A stretch of 64,000 nucleotides of DNA from contig OY755038.1 of assembly GCA_963576565.1 (NCBI GenBank), positions 140,794,206 to 140,858,205 of the forward strand, given 5' to 3'. Below are positions 22,889-33,899 of the stretch, piece after piece. Source of the DNA: Aspidapion aeneum. Its lineage: Eukaryota > Arthropoda > Insecta > Coleoptera > Brentidae. Under the pieces are notes generated by a model. It saw only the letters and a list, made by a program, of their open reading frames with translations, did not search any database and had not been told where the DNA came from. The position numbers and the translations under genes are program-made. Each line of letters begins with the position of its first letter. The first letter of the stretch is position 1.

Positions 22889-22941
22889 TGTAAATAAAAT
22901 AAAATAAAATAAAATAAAATAAAATAAAATAAAATAAAATA
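22889..22941 (+). repeat. (AAAAT)n tail of the LINE
   Basis: About ten tandem AAAAT units follow GGTGTAAAT at the 3' end of the element. Confidence 0.9.
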
Positions 22942-23760
22942 TTATGACAAATTTTCATTTTAATTTTGCTACTCCTCCTCTGACATCCCTTACTTTTGTT
23001 TTTTTTATCCATTCATTCCTTTTTCTTTCTGTTAGCTTTACATGTAACATTTGTCTTTCCATTGATCTTTGGGCTTTTGTTTGTTGTTTTGTTGAAAAGT
23101 GACACTAAATGCAAAAGTTTTGGTTAGTCAAATGTATAGGCGTCGCGTTTGGGGGGGGGGGGCTATATTTTGGTTTGGGAGGCTCAACAACTTAAGCCCC
23201 TCCTAGGCTGCGTCCCTGGATGACCAAAAATAAAAGGTCTTTGGTCGCCAAAAAGCCGGACCAAAAGAAAGGCGGCCGGACATTTTCATTTTGCCAAAAA
23301 AGCCGGACATGTCCGGCTTTATCCGGACGTATGGTCACCCTATATACATATATGTCCTAAAAGTCTTTACATTGAGGATACAGGGTGTCAATATTTTTCA
23401 ATAAATATATTTTTTTATTAGTATCTGTGATGCTGTTCTAGATATTTTTTGTATAATTAGGTGTACACCTTCCATTAATGAAGGGTTATCACAGATACTA
23501 ATAAAAAGGAGATTTTTGAAAAGTTTTTTGTTAAAACGGAGCCAAGAAATGCCTCCTTCAGCATTAGCATGTTTTTCAAAATTACTCCTTTGTCAATATT
23601 TAAACCTAGTGATCAAAATTATAAGAAATACATTAATAAAAATTAACATTTATTTTTCACTTTATAGAGCTGGCGGTGAGCTACTTTTAACAGCTACCTC
23701 TCTGGATCCGCCACTGATTCTATGTATAAAAAACTTGACTTGATCTTAACTTTTTCCATT
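22942..23760. repeat. short TIR remnants and hairpin, no gene
   Basis: At 23260-23345 the minus strand reads AGGGTGACCATACGTCCGG and then GGACATGTCCGGCTTTTTTG, resembling one end of a hAT-like non-autonomous element; no partner end was found. A G-run lies near 23150-23162. At 23411-23430 TTTTATTAGTATCTGTGAT pairs with ATCACAGATACTAATAAAA at 23489-23508, giving a hairpin of about 100 bp. No coding signal was seen. Confidence 0.4.
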
Positions 23761-23789
23761 TAAAATTTTTGACGAAACTTCTTTCAGAT

Positions 23790-24115
23790 CGTTACAATGT
23801 CGAAGCCTAACTTTCATGAAAATCGGTTCAGCGGACATACACACACACATATGGATAGATGTTAGGACAAAAATTGCTAGGATAAGTCCTAATACATCAA
23901 ATAATTTATTAAATAAATGAATACATGATATCACCTTTCTAGCCCATTAACATACTCCAAGTAAACTCCACGGTATACATAAGCTTTAAAAACATTTTTT
24001 GTAAATATCTTAGAAAAAAAAGCTCCTACGAAGTTTTTGGCTACAACACAAGGTATTGAAAACAATTTGTTCTACTACCGCACAATGGGTTATATGGCGG
24101 AGCTAGCACGACATT
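23790..24115 (-). repeat. second copy of the dispersed repeat (short, decayed)
   Basis: TTTCATGAAAATCGGTTCAG with a short CA run (23812-23850) and, after it, CCAAGTAAACTCCACGG and AAGCTCCTACGAAGTTTTTG (23950-24045) match the copy at 60460-60900 in the same strand orientation. The order of the two blocks differs from the other copies, so parts may come from two insertions. Confidence 0.5.
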
Positions 24116-25059
24116 AGCCCTGTATATGTTTTTTAAATTATGATACCCAAACCCACACAAATGAATTGCAGATAGGCCAGTTAATAAAAAAAATGCAATT
24201 GATAAAAAAAGTTAAAGTTAAAAAATATTTTGGGAAAAAAATTAATGTATTTTTACAGTATTTTTAAATGAAAAAAATTTCAAAACAAACAGCACTTTTT
24301 GGGTATATGGGTATAAAGTGGGCATAATCAGTAACTGCACTTTTAAAAACTACTAATAATTTCCTAATTCCAAAACCCTTTTTATGGTTGAAATTTTTTG
24401 AAATATATTACATTTATTTTCGTCTCTATTTTTCTTTGTGAAGCCTGCAGAAACAAGCTTAGCAAGGCTTAGTAAAATCTCCACCAAAATATTAGAGAGA
24501 AGGGTCTATTTGACTAAAAAAACAAAAAATTTGCTGCTCCTAGCTGCCCTTTTTTTTCGGGGGTAGCCCTAAACACTGTGTACGTGGTCTTTATACAGTC
24601 AGTGTATCAGCTAAATGGAATAAATTCAACAGCGGATTGAATTTAGGTTATTCTGAAAAATGCAGAAGTACGTCGACTGAGATTTTTAACGAGCAATGTT
24701 TCTGTTCGAAATTTTTTTGTATAGACCCCCTGCAAAGGGTCTACTTGCATAAAACTTTTTTTTTCAAATTAGAAAACCCCATTTATGGCACCTTGTTCGA
24801 AAGCTTATCAAAAAAGAAAAACGATGAACTACTTTTTTTTTGACACCTGTCAAATATTAAAAAGAGCTAACCTTTACTTTTTTGTAATTTTTAGACAATA
24901 AAAAATATCCTTTTAAGTAAAATTTATAATTTAATTAAAAAACTTAAGTAAAAAGTTAGTAACATCCAACCTCTTTTGCAACTGGTAGACCCAACTTTTG
25001 AAAACTTGTTCGAAAGCTTATTAAATAAGAAAAATATGGTGCGTGATCCTAAACCTCGA
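24116..25059. other. no recognised gene
   Basis: This is AT-rich and homopolymer-rich DNA; a 68-codon frame at 24637-24843 has no recognisable similarity or unusual composition. Confidence 0.4.
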
Positions 25060-25735
25060 AAACCCCTCCACTATCCTTAAAGGTGGAGAGTTTCCAACTT
25101 TAGAGCTTTATAATATTGTATTGTCGCTGTAACTATAAGTCCATACCAAATTTGATATTGATCGGATATGTACAAGTTGGTCAAAATTGACTTACAAGAG
25201 GGACAAGGGTGGCGTTAATTTCACAGTTTTAAAAATATAATTAAAAATTCGTGATCTCTATCCCCAAAAGTCCCTACTACCAATTTTGAACGAAATCGGA
25301 CATACTTAGATGATCTCTTTCCACCCTCTTCAAAGGGGTGGGGGGTTGCCAACTTTAAAGCATTATAATATTGTATTGTATTGGCACTGTAACTTATAAT
25401 AACTATAAGTCAACAACAAATTTGATGTTGATCGGATTTGGACAAGTTGATCAAAATTGTCCAAGGGGGAGGGGGGCGACACTTTCACAATTTTAAAAAT
25501 CTAATTAAAAATTCTTGATCCCCAAAAGTCCCTGCATACCAATTTTGAACGATATCGTACATACTTAGATAGTAGCCCCTCCTCCAGCATATTTAAAGGG
25601 GGGGGGGAGCTGTGAACTTAATATCAGTATATTGTATTGTCATCGGAACTTTAAGTGTGTACCAAATTTGAAGTTGATCCGATGTCTAGAAGTGGGTTAA
25701 AACTGAGTTAAAATTGAGTGTCGCCGCGCTAGCCT
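25060..25735. repeat. tandem repeat, about 2.7 units of roughly 260 bp
   Basis: The segment AAATTTGATATTGATCGGAT near 25148 recurs as AAATTTGATGTTGATCGGAT near 25417 and again near 25663. The segment CCCCAAAAGTCCCT recurs near 25261 and 25519. Units are diverged by perhaps 15-20%. No open frame spans them. Confidence 0.7.
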
Positions 25736-25890
25736 CTCATTTAACCCATTGTGTACCGGGGGTGGCTCTGATTAAGTTACTATTGCTAACTTTGTTATTA
25801 TTAAAGGTAAACAAAGATTTAAATTTGGTCAAATTAAAAAACAATCATGCTCGCGTTTTCAAGTTTTTTTGAAAAACATATTTTTTTTTT

Positions 25891-26170
25891 AATTGAACAG
25901 CCTGTATTTTATAAGTTTTTACAAAAGGTCTAAAGAAAAATGGGTTTCTAAATTTTTTTCCTAAAGTTATAAACAAAGATAATCCAAATTTAAAATTACG
26001 TTTGGACTCGAGTTTGGACTATTTCTATTAAATAAAATTTTAATACTTGCCTTGGCGTAATTTTGAATTTAAAATATCTTCGTTATCTTTAACTTTAGGA
26101 AAAAAATGGAAAAACCATGTTTGTTTAGAATATCTATCAGAAAAACTTATGAAATACAGGGTGTTCAATT
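25891..26170. mobile_element. fold-back MITE, about 280 bp
   Basis: AATTGAACAGCCTGTATTTT (25891-25910) pairs with the inverted AAATACAGGGTGTTCAATT (26152-26170). The pairing continues inward for about 110 bp per arm, including CCTAAAGTTAT at the left and its inverse near 26090. The short spacer holds no gene. Confidence 0.7.
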
Positions 26171-26964
26171 TTTTTGCTGGATTGTTTTTTTAATAAGACC
26201 ATCTTACAGAGCGACAAAAATTCTACTAGTTTCCTCTTTAAAACTTTTTTCCATCTTTAATAATAACAAAGTTCGCAAGAGTCAATCTCATAAATATTGG
26301 TCTAGCGATTCCGGAGCCATCGTGGACTGGATAGACATACACGCAAACAAACAGATGTCACAAAATATTTCTAAGTTATCTCAAAAAATTCCGTCGAACA
26401 TAATACCTTTCCTAGCTTTTGCTGCACGGCCTAGGAAAGTAAAAATTGGGACTGATAAAAACTTAAGAGTCCAAAAAAACAATGGGAGTTACATACAAAA
26501 ACGGACAACTTTTATGTAATTTGACCTACAAACTGTGAATATTGGGTACAAAAATTAATAATAGGCTGATTATTTTTCAACTAAATTTAACTAAAGTTAA
26601 GTTAAATAGAAAAGGAATGTTTAAATCTAGTCCGATAAAATTTAATCTGATGAGTTTCTTTAACGTCAAAGGAACTACAAATTTATTTACATATATTTTT
26701 TTTTCACTAAACGTTGAAAGAGTAATTTTTTTTTTGAATTATAGAAGATACACCCATCATGTATATGTAGAAATTTGACGTGTAAAAAGCCCACCACAAA
26801 ACTTTATTTGATCATATGCTTATTTTTTACAAAACAATATATAAAAAGCAATACTAAGAGTAGAATAGGTACTAAACTTTTTTTATAAAAAAAAAACAAA
26901 AAAAGGTCCCACTTAGCCCTTTTTAAAAATGAGCTTTTTATTGCAGTCGATGGCACTTGAAAGC
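26171..26964. other. repeat remnants, no gene
   Basis: At 26290-26445 there is a copy of a terminal module (TCCGTCGAACATAATACC, then CCTAGC...GCCTAGGAAAG) that also ends repeats at 29850-29908 and 60908-60955. The rest is AT-rich without recognised features. Confidence 0.4.
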
Positions 26965-27305
26965 TGCTTCGTTCCAATAGCACACAGAAAAAAAAATGTC
27001 TTCAGTCAATGCAAATTGCTTTGATCCAAGGACAAATCTGCTTTCCTATGCACGAAGACGATATTTTCTTAACAAAAAAAAACTATTTTCTTGAACTGCT
27101 GGTTTCCGTTGAAAATAAAAGTTGCCTTTATCCAAGAAAATTGATTTGTTTTGAATGGAAGCGCAAACCTTCTTGTTTTCTAGTATTATACCAAGACATA
27201 ATTGAAGAAAAAATATCTTTGTTTAAAACAATATGTTTGCGATAACCTCTTGCACCAAAAACATTGTTATCTTGTTTTAATAAATAATTTTTCATCCGAA
27301 GAAAA

Positions 27306-27857
27306 TGAGAAAAATAAGTTTTCTTGATTGAATTATAGTTTGTTTTGCTTTAAATAATCTTATTTTTTCAAGAAAACAATTAAATGCAATGAGTCAAAAG
27401 GATTTTAAAGTCTCAAGTCAAGGCGAAATTAAAGAAATCTTTTGATTCATAAAAACTTTTAGATACATTTTTTTTATTTCAAAATAATTATTTGTTTAAA
27501 ATAACACTCATTTTCGGAGTTCCATTGTCATTATTTGATTTTATACACAAGGTTTCGACCATTGTAGCTCTGATTGTCTTCAGGTGGTAGTTAATTTACA
27601 CCTCAAGACAATCCAAGATATACTGATCTACACTGGGTCGAAACGTAGTTTATAAAATGAAACAATGACAAATAATTATTTTGAAATACAAAAATGTATC
27701 TACAAGTTTTTAGAATCAAAAGATTATTTCTTTAATTTCGTCTTGACTTGAGACATTAAGATCCTTTTGACTCGATGCATTTAATTGTTTTCTTTAAAAA
27801 AAAATAATTCAAAGCAAAACAAACTATAATTCAACCAAGAAAATCTATTTTTCTAAC
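27306..27857. repeat. 550-bp near-perfect palindrome (fold-back)
   Basis: The left arm (AAGTTTTCTTGATTGAATTA and onward) is matched inverted by the right arm ending near 27857. Other paired segments are CAATTAAATGCAATGAGTC against its inverse near 27785, and the central GATTGTCTTCAGGTG against CACCTCAAGACAATC around 27570-27615. Pairing runs almost to the centre, with only a short loop. A GTTTCGACC block lies in both arms. No coding frame. Confidence 0.8.
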
Positions 27858-28082
27858 TAAATGTAATAAGTCAACAATATTTTCCAGTTTCTTTTTTGTT
27901 TTAAGCTTTTATTTAGCATTTTTGCTACAATGTTTTCTTAAATTAACTTAAAATTACACTTCATATTCAAATTTACAAAACAAATAAATAAATAGGTATA
28001 AACTAACACTATATTAATAAAATTTAATAACTTTATATACATTTTTATATAAACACAAATTTTTTTTTAAACATGCACTCAC

Positions 28083-28274
28083 TTTTTTTTAGCAAGGCGA
28101 TGAAGTCAAGATATTTTGACATATTTATGCTCCCATAACGTAGGGAATGTAAATATGTCATGACGAAGAAATTATCTTTAGCAAAGTACGTATTAAAAAA
28201 ATAGCCGACATTGACACGCGTTCGCCGAAAGGTCTGAACTTGTCCATTTTCATTTAAGAGATTTACTACTTTCA
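28083..28274 (-). other. exon-like open block with splice sites, gene unknown
   Basis: On the minus strand, a pyrimidine-rich TATTTTCTTCAG ends at 28275, giving an AG acceptor. The next 192 bases are open in one frame (it includes VNLLNENGQVQTFRRTRVNV and later LHSLRYGSINMSKYLDFIAL), and at 28082 a GTGAGT donor begins. Introns on both sides would be phase 1, so the block is a symmetric 1-1 exon. Base composition is less AT-rich than the surroundings. I do not recognise the protein, and no neighbouring exon on the same strand was found. It could be a host exon, an exon of an old transposon, or chance. Confidence 0.4.
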
Positions 28275-28845
28275 CTGAAGAAAATATTGATACCCTTGTC
28301 TTGTTTTAAAAACTTAATGCGCCTGTTTTTTTAGTGCAAGAAATTAGTATTATAGTTATTTTGATTTAAAGCACATTGTTTCCATATTATTTAAAGCGTT
28401 CAAGATAATATTTATTTACATATCTTAATTCGAGAATAAGTCCCCGATTTTCTTTTCGTTTTGAGAATTATCTATTTGCATTTTCTTAAGTTAAAATAAA
28501 TTAACTTTTCATTGGAATAAATCGCAATTTTCGTTTTGAAATGCCGGATATTTTGATTAAAAAAATTAAAAGTCTTTAGGCAAAGTAAAGCTTTATTTGT
28601 GTTAAGATATTAGTAAGACATATTATATCTTGCTTCAAAACCACTTTTTTTTCGCTAAAGGCAGTATGTTTTAAACCAAAACAATTTACCAAGACAATTA
28701 TTTTTTTTTCCTAAACAAGCGGTTTGCTTAGATGAAAAGAAAACATTTTGTTCAGAGACTTTTGCTTTTGGGTCAAGATAATTTTTTCAAGAAAACTACT
28801 TTTCTTAACTAAAGAACTTCTTTTTTTCTGTGCAGCTATTAAAAA

Positions 28846-29260
28846 ACAACTTACTATAGCATACAAGTGCATCATCCCTATCGCGGTTGTTTATTTCAGT
28901 TGGTACAATTTGTCTCCCCATGACCACTGCTGTATATTCAACGTGTTTGCATATTTGATTTTTTATTTGTTTCCTCGTAAAATCTAGTATAAACTTACCT
29001 TATTTACGTACCTATGCTTATAACTATAGAGATATATAACATCCGTACTTTTTTTAGTCCTTGTCGTATATTCATCTTGTTAGGATATTATGACATCAAT
29101 AACGTGCTTGCATATTATTTTATTTGATATTTTCTTCCCCGTGACATCCAGTGTTTATTTTTCTTATTTGCATATACTTGTAACATGTTGTGACATCCAT
29201 AACGTGTTTGTATATTTTATTTGTTATTTGCATCAAAATAGAATAAAGAGGAGATGACAT
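28846..29260. repeat. GTGACATCC-containing repeat, no gene
   Basis: GTGACATCC occurs at 29141-29149 and 29190-29198, in the context CGTGACATCCAGTGT that also occurs at 58948-58962. Phrases such as AACGTGTTTGCATATTT recur with small changes near 28940, 29101 and 29202, so this is a diverged internal tandem repeat. Confidence 0.55.
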
Positions 29261-29413
29261 CACGAGTCTTACCTGTACCCCCTTCGGCCATATTGTTCAG
29301 ACCCTTCTGTCAATAGTCTGTCATCGCGAGCGATTTGATTGATCGAGCGTTATTTTCGTTTAAATTTTGTTTTTTTAAAGTTTCGGGCGACATTTTTGCT
29401 AGTTTTTATTAGA

Positions 29414-29499
29414 ATGAGTATGGTGTCTTGTGCTCTACATAGTTGTGGTAGCAGAAGCAGAGTAGATCAGAAGATATCAAAAGGAATAACGTTTCATCG
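29414..29499 (+). CDS. first exon of a THAP-domain gene (partial)
   Basis: ATG at 29414 opens a frame whose protein MSMVSCALHSCGSRS has the N-terminal signature of a THAP zinc-binding DNA-binding domain (C-x4-C near the start, then basic residues). It goes on to ISKGITFHR, the position of the family's F-[HF]-R-[FL]-P segment. The exon ends at 29499 and is followed at once by the donor GTGAGT (29500-29505), which splits a codon after 86 nt. THAP proteins often start with a short exon and bind DNA as transcription factors, or are fused to P-element-like transposases. The remaining THAP residues (the C-x-H pair and the AVPTIF box) should be in a downstream exon, which I could not find before 30251. 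A less AT-rich stretch upstream (29270-29350) could be its promoter. It may be a host gene or a mobile THAP gene. Confidence 0.5.
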
Positions 29500-29505
29500 G
29501 TGAGT

Positions 29506-30250
29506 ACAAACAAGAAACAGAACCGTACTTAATGTTTTTTATGCCACAGAAATTATAAAAAATAATTCGTAAACTCTTGCTAGCTTAAGCTTTCAGCCTC
29601 TACACGTTCTTCACTACTCTACAACCAAACTTTTTTCTTTGGCGATGGCGCCCCCCTTTTGAATTAATGAATTGATGAATGAATCCTTCCCCCAAATATA
29701 GAAACACAAATTGTATTTTTACTACAATAAATAATATTTTATTTAAAAAAAAACAAATTATAAGGACTTATGCGCCCCCCCCCCTCCCCCAAGATTGGGC
29801 GGCGTCCCACAATTTGAGAACCAAACTGCTCTAGTTGAAAGTACTTTTGCACACATGTCGTCGAAAACAATACCTTCTCTAGCCATTGCTGCGCCGGCTA
29901 GGAAGGTAATAAAAACACCCCTAAATGATTATCCAAAATCTAGATTTTTTTAATTTAACCAGCTCATAAAAATTAAGTTTTAAAAAATTTACAAATATAT
30001 TACCTATTGCAAAAGTCATTTGACCACACTGTATCTCCTTAACCTATAATTTTATGGAATTCCCCACGCTTCAAACTTGACAAATGATATAACTTGGAAA
30101 CAAATTTTATATGAACTTTTTATCTACTATTATTGACCTTCCCTTAAAGTTATACAGCCTGTATATCTGAAGACACGGCAGTTCCCGGCCAAGTTCGCGC
30201 GACTGCTCTACTATCTTTTCTTGAAACATTTTAGCCTATATTTTATCCCT
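29506..30250. other. intron or intergenic DNA with repeat fragment
   Basis: At 29850-29908 lies the repeat terminal module (GTCGTCGAAAACAATACC, then CTAGCCATTGC and GGCTAGGAAGG). A C-run (29774-29788) is present. No exon completing the THAP domain was identified. Confidence 0.4.
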
Positions 30251-30523
30251 GCTAAGCAAGAAGGTCGTATCTGACAATTTTGGCGAAAATTATTTTTTTC
30301 CGGTTTAAGTGATTCTGCGTCATTTTACACCTATCGTACTAGAAATAAATATCGTAAGATGAAAATAAGGTGTATACATGAGCTTATAAAATATGTCATA
30401 TCTGCAAAATTGCCACTGGTCCCAATGAAATATGTTGTATGTATCATACATAAAAAGCCTAAACAAAGCCTCGGAGCAATAGATGGAAATTCTCAAAGAC
30501 GAAAAAAGCAAAGACAAAGGACT

Positions 30524-31444
30524 ATGAATATAGCTACATGGAACGTACAGGGAGTGAATCAAAAATTGGACCTTATTGCAACCGAAGTGCAGAATTGTAA
30601 GATCGATATCATTGCACTTACAGAGACAAAAAAGAAAGGAACAGGTACGAATAGTGTCGGCAATTTCGTCCATATATTCACTGGAGTCCCAAAAGAAAGA
30701 AGAGCAGCCAGAGGGGTATCCTTATTAATAAAGAAAAACCTAAAAAATAAGATTACCGACTACGATTGCATTAGTGAAAACATACTTCGAGTGAACATGA
30801 AGATGCTTGGTCATAATATAAGCATAATAGCAGTCTACGCACCATCAGATGACGAAAAAGTAGCTACAAAACAACTGTTCTTTGACCAACTTGATGAGAC
30901 TATCACCAAAATCGGTAATACCAGAGAAATAATTATGCTTGGCGATTTTAATAGCCGAACTGGTAGACACACCCAGAGTACAGTGATAGGACCATTTGGA
31001 GAGGAAGTAACAAATGATAATGGCTTAAGACTGATGCAATTGTGTGAAACCCACAACCTAAAAATCAATAATGGTTTTTTTAAACATAAGGATATTCATC
31101 GATATACCTGGATTCAGCCAACAAGAAATCTTAAATCAATCATTGATTATGCTATAGGTGGACAACACTCGCAATTAAAGTGGTATGATGTGCGAGCACT
31201 TCGTGGTGTTACCTGTGGATCTGACCACCATCTGGTAAAAGCAAAAATATTATTCCCTTTAAGAAAAACAAATAAGGACGAAAGTATTAGAGAAAATGAA
31301 AACCTAGAGTGCATCGAAGACAACCAAAAATACAACTTTAGAAGTCTAGAAATCGAAAGTACTCAAAGATTGCATCAGAACCGATTAGATCAAAAATTAA
31401 TAAACACAAATCACTCATTTGAAGAGATATATATACAAACATAA
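30524..31444 (+). pseudogene. LINE apurinic-like endonuclease domain (RTE/CFDP2-like)
   Basis: The frame is open from 30359, but the native start is probably ATG at 30524, giving MNIATWNVQGVN, the first block of exonuclease-endonuclease-phosphatase endonucleases. Later blocks are ALTETKKKG (catalytic Glu), IIAVYAPSDDE, IIMLGDFNSRTGR (D-x-N) and, near the end, GSDHHLVKAKI (the S-D-H box). All main catalytic residues are visible. It nicks target DNA for target-primed reverse transcription. A one-base loss near 31440 puts a stop before the RT part, which follows in another frame at 31447. Confidence 0.85.
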
Positions 31445-31446
31445 TA

Positions 31447-33390
31447 AAAAGCTTGAAGGAAGCAAGCAACGAAGCTGCTGGATACCAAGATAATAGAAAT
31501 AATAGGAAGATGTGGTGGACGGAGAAAATACAGGAAATGATCAAAGAGAAAAAACGCACATACTTGAAATGGCTCAGTACTAAAGAACAAAGAGACCTAG
31601 AAATCTACAGGGAAACCAGAAGACAGCTAAGAAATTTGATACGCACAGAAAAAAATGAACTGTTCGAGCGCAAATGCCACGATATCAATACACACGTAGG
31701 AGGTAGGCAGAGTTCTGAAGTATGGAAATTCATTTCTACAGTAAAAAACCCAACAAAAGAAAAAGTAAACATCCAGAGCATCAAACTAGAACAATGGACA
31801 GAACACTACAAGGGACTGCTGCAGGAAACGAGACCCGAATATCTGGCAGCCTCTCCGAGGAAAGACATAGAAGTACACGGAGAGGAAGTAATCATCGAAA
31901 AAGAAATGATAAAAAATAGTATTAAAAAGCTTAAATCCGGAAAAGCTAGCGGACCTGGAGGAATATATGCTGAAATGCTCAAATATGGATCAGAGAAACT
32001 AATCGAAAATCTCACATATATTATCAATCAATGCATAAACGGACATCCAGTACCTGATGATTGGAAAATTGCATTCATATCCTTAATACACAAAAAAGGA
32101 AACAAGCTGGATGGCAACAATTACAGAGGAATTTCAGTAACCAGTACTCTCAGTAGATTGTACGGTAGGATTCTTAGAGATCTAATAGAGAAGGATTTTC
32201 ATGAACAAGAAGAAGAAGAGCAAAGTGGGTTTCGTGCAGGCAGATCTTGTAGTGATAATGTTATTTGTCTTAAACAAGTAATTGAGAAAAGGAGCGCCAG
32301 AAATATAGAGACTCATGTTACCTTTGTGGACCTACAAAAAGCATATGATACCGTTCCAGTAGAAAAACTATGGACAGTGCTAGAGCAGACTAATATCAAT
32401 CATACATACATAAAAACGATAAAAGAACTATACAAAGGGTCAAAATCTAAAATTAAAATTGGAAATCGACTTTCAAAAGAATTCCTGGTAACAAAAGGCT
32501 TAAGACAGGAATGTTGTATTTCTCCAACTCTTTTTAAAATATATATCGCAGTAGCTCTAAAAAACTGGAAACGGAAAGTGCACGGCATGGGAATACAACT
32601 TAACGACCGATTTACCATATACACACTACAGTTTGCTGACGACCAAGTAATTGTAGCTAATGATAAAGAGGATATGGAGTATATGATGAGAAAGTTAATG
32701 GAAGAATACCAAAAGTGGGGATTAACAGTGAACGTGGACAAGACACAGTACTTATGTATTGGAAACGAATCCAGTGAGTTAGAACTAGACAATGGACAAG
32801 TAATATCTCCATGCAATGAGTATGTATACTTGGGTGTCACATTTGATAAGACAGGAACAGACTGTAAAGAACTGGAAAAAAGAATAGTAAAAGCAAAAAA
32901 GGTTATTGGATGTCTTAACAGTATTTTATGGAGCAGAGAGATAAAAAAGAATGTAAAATTTAACATATATGAAACAATGGTAAAAAGCACGCTGTTGTAT
33001 GGAATAGAGACTTGTCGCATAACAGAAAAATACAAAACAAAAATGGAAAGTGTCGAAATGGATGCAATAAGAAGATCAATGAGAATATCTAGAACAGATC
33101 ACATAAGAAATGAGATCATAAAAGAAAGAATGGGAATCGAAGGAAGCATAACGGATGACATCACTAAAAGACAACTGATATGGTACGGCCATGTACAACG
33201 GATGAACGACGAAAGATTACCAAAGCAGGTCCTAGAATGGCAACCAATAGGGCGCAGAAAAAGGGGGCGTCCTAAACTAGAATGGCAACAGTCAATCCAA
33301 AGATCAATGAGTCAAAAATATCTGACAGATGATTGTCAGGATCGAAGGAGGTGGAGAATAGGCGTCGGACAACGTAGAAAAACGTTCTAA
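31447..33390 (+). pseudogene. LINE reverse transcriptase with C-terminal tail (RTE/CFDP2-like)
   Basis: The open frame has about 645 codons, the continuation of the endonuclease after a frameshift. RT blocks are KSGKASGPGGIYAEMLKYG, NNYRGISVTSTLSRLY, SGFRAGRSCSDNVICL, VTFVDLQKAYDTVPVEKL (motif A Asp), KGLRQECCISPTLFKIYIAV (motif B; the usual G-V-R-Q-G has E for G) and LQFADDQVIVA (motif C FADD, both Asp kept). The tail KRGRPKLEWQQSIQRSM matches the C-terminal pattern of these LINEs. Apart from the single frameshift, the element is nearly complete, so it is young relative to its neighbours. Confidence 0.85.
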
Positions 33391-33899
33391 ACCGACTAAA
33401 TAAAAATTAAAAAAAATCATATGCTAAGAAAAAGTGTCGTATAAGAGAGATACGACTAATTCTTTTAATGTGATAAAAAAAGATGTGTCTGATTCCAATA
33501 CAATTGGTCGTATCTCACTCACAAACCGAGCATGCAGTTGATTTAGAATAATCAGAATTAAGTGAATAACAAAATTTCAAGTTAAGTTTATTTTTACCTC
33601 ACTAATCATGTTTAATTTGCATTATATTTTGAGGGTAAAATACATTACTTTGACAGATATGACGATTTTTATTTGCATAAGAATAAATAAAACTAAAGAG
33701 AAATGTCGTATCTGCATTCGGCTAGCTCTGTGACCTTAAAAACACTTAAAAAATAATAATTTCAAACTATTTTCGTCATGTTAAACACACATGGTGCTAA
33801 GTGCAGTTTTACAGAAAAAACTCTATTTTTTTTTAAAAAACCTGATAAACAAAATATGCAGATACGACCTTCTTGCTTAGCACGGCATATTTGACCTAT

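Larger units (their letters stand above)
20600..22941 (+). mobile_element. Jockey-type LINE, 5'-truncated, with AAAAT tail
   Basis: The element lacks the endonuclease half, starts within the endonuclease-RT spacer near 20600 and ends with about ten AAAAT units (22889-22941). 5' truncation plus a short tandem 3' tail is the normal outcome of target-primed reverse transcription. RT motifs place it with Jockey/CR1-type LINEs. No clear target duplication was seen. Confidence 0.8.
26965..28845. mobile_element. possible TIR element rich in CAAGAAAA motifs
   Basis: CAATAGCACACAGAAAAAAA near 26976 matches, inverted, CTTTTTTTCTGTGCAGCTAT near 28815. Between them short motifs of the type TTTTCTTGA/TCAAGAAAA recur on both strands. 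A 550-bp fold-back (27306-27857) and the exon-like block 28083-28274 lie inside. The termini are only moderately matched and no target duplication was fixed, so the limits are tentative. Confidence 0.35.
30251..33881. mobile_element. region bounded by perfect 23-bp inverted repeats, holding an RTE-type LINE
   Basis: The 23-mer beginning GCTAAGCAAGAAGGTCGTAT at 30251-30273 is exactly inverted at 33859-33881. The core GTCGTATCT or its inverse also occurs near 33437-33456, 33509 and 33705, as in subterminal transposase-binding motifs. A variant, GCTAAGAAAAAGTGTCGTAT, begins at 33423, just after the LINE. The LINE (about 30359-33412) therefore seems to have entered a small TIR element, or two fragments of one family flank it. 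Flanking duplications were not found. Confidence 0.5.

Noticed and set aside
26106..26519. 137-codon frame as a possible gene
   Set aside because: It starts in the arm of a fold-back element and ends in the repeat terminal module; composition and content are those of non-coding repeats.
32400..33035. 211-codon open frame on the minus strand
   Set aside because: It is the antisense shadow of the LINE reverse transcriptase, which has clear RT motifs on the plus strand.
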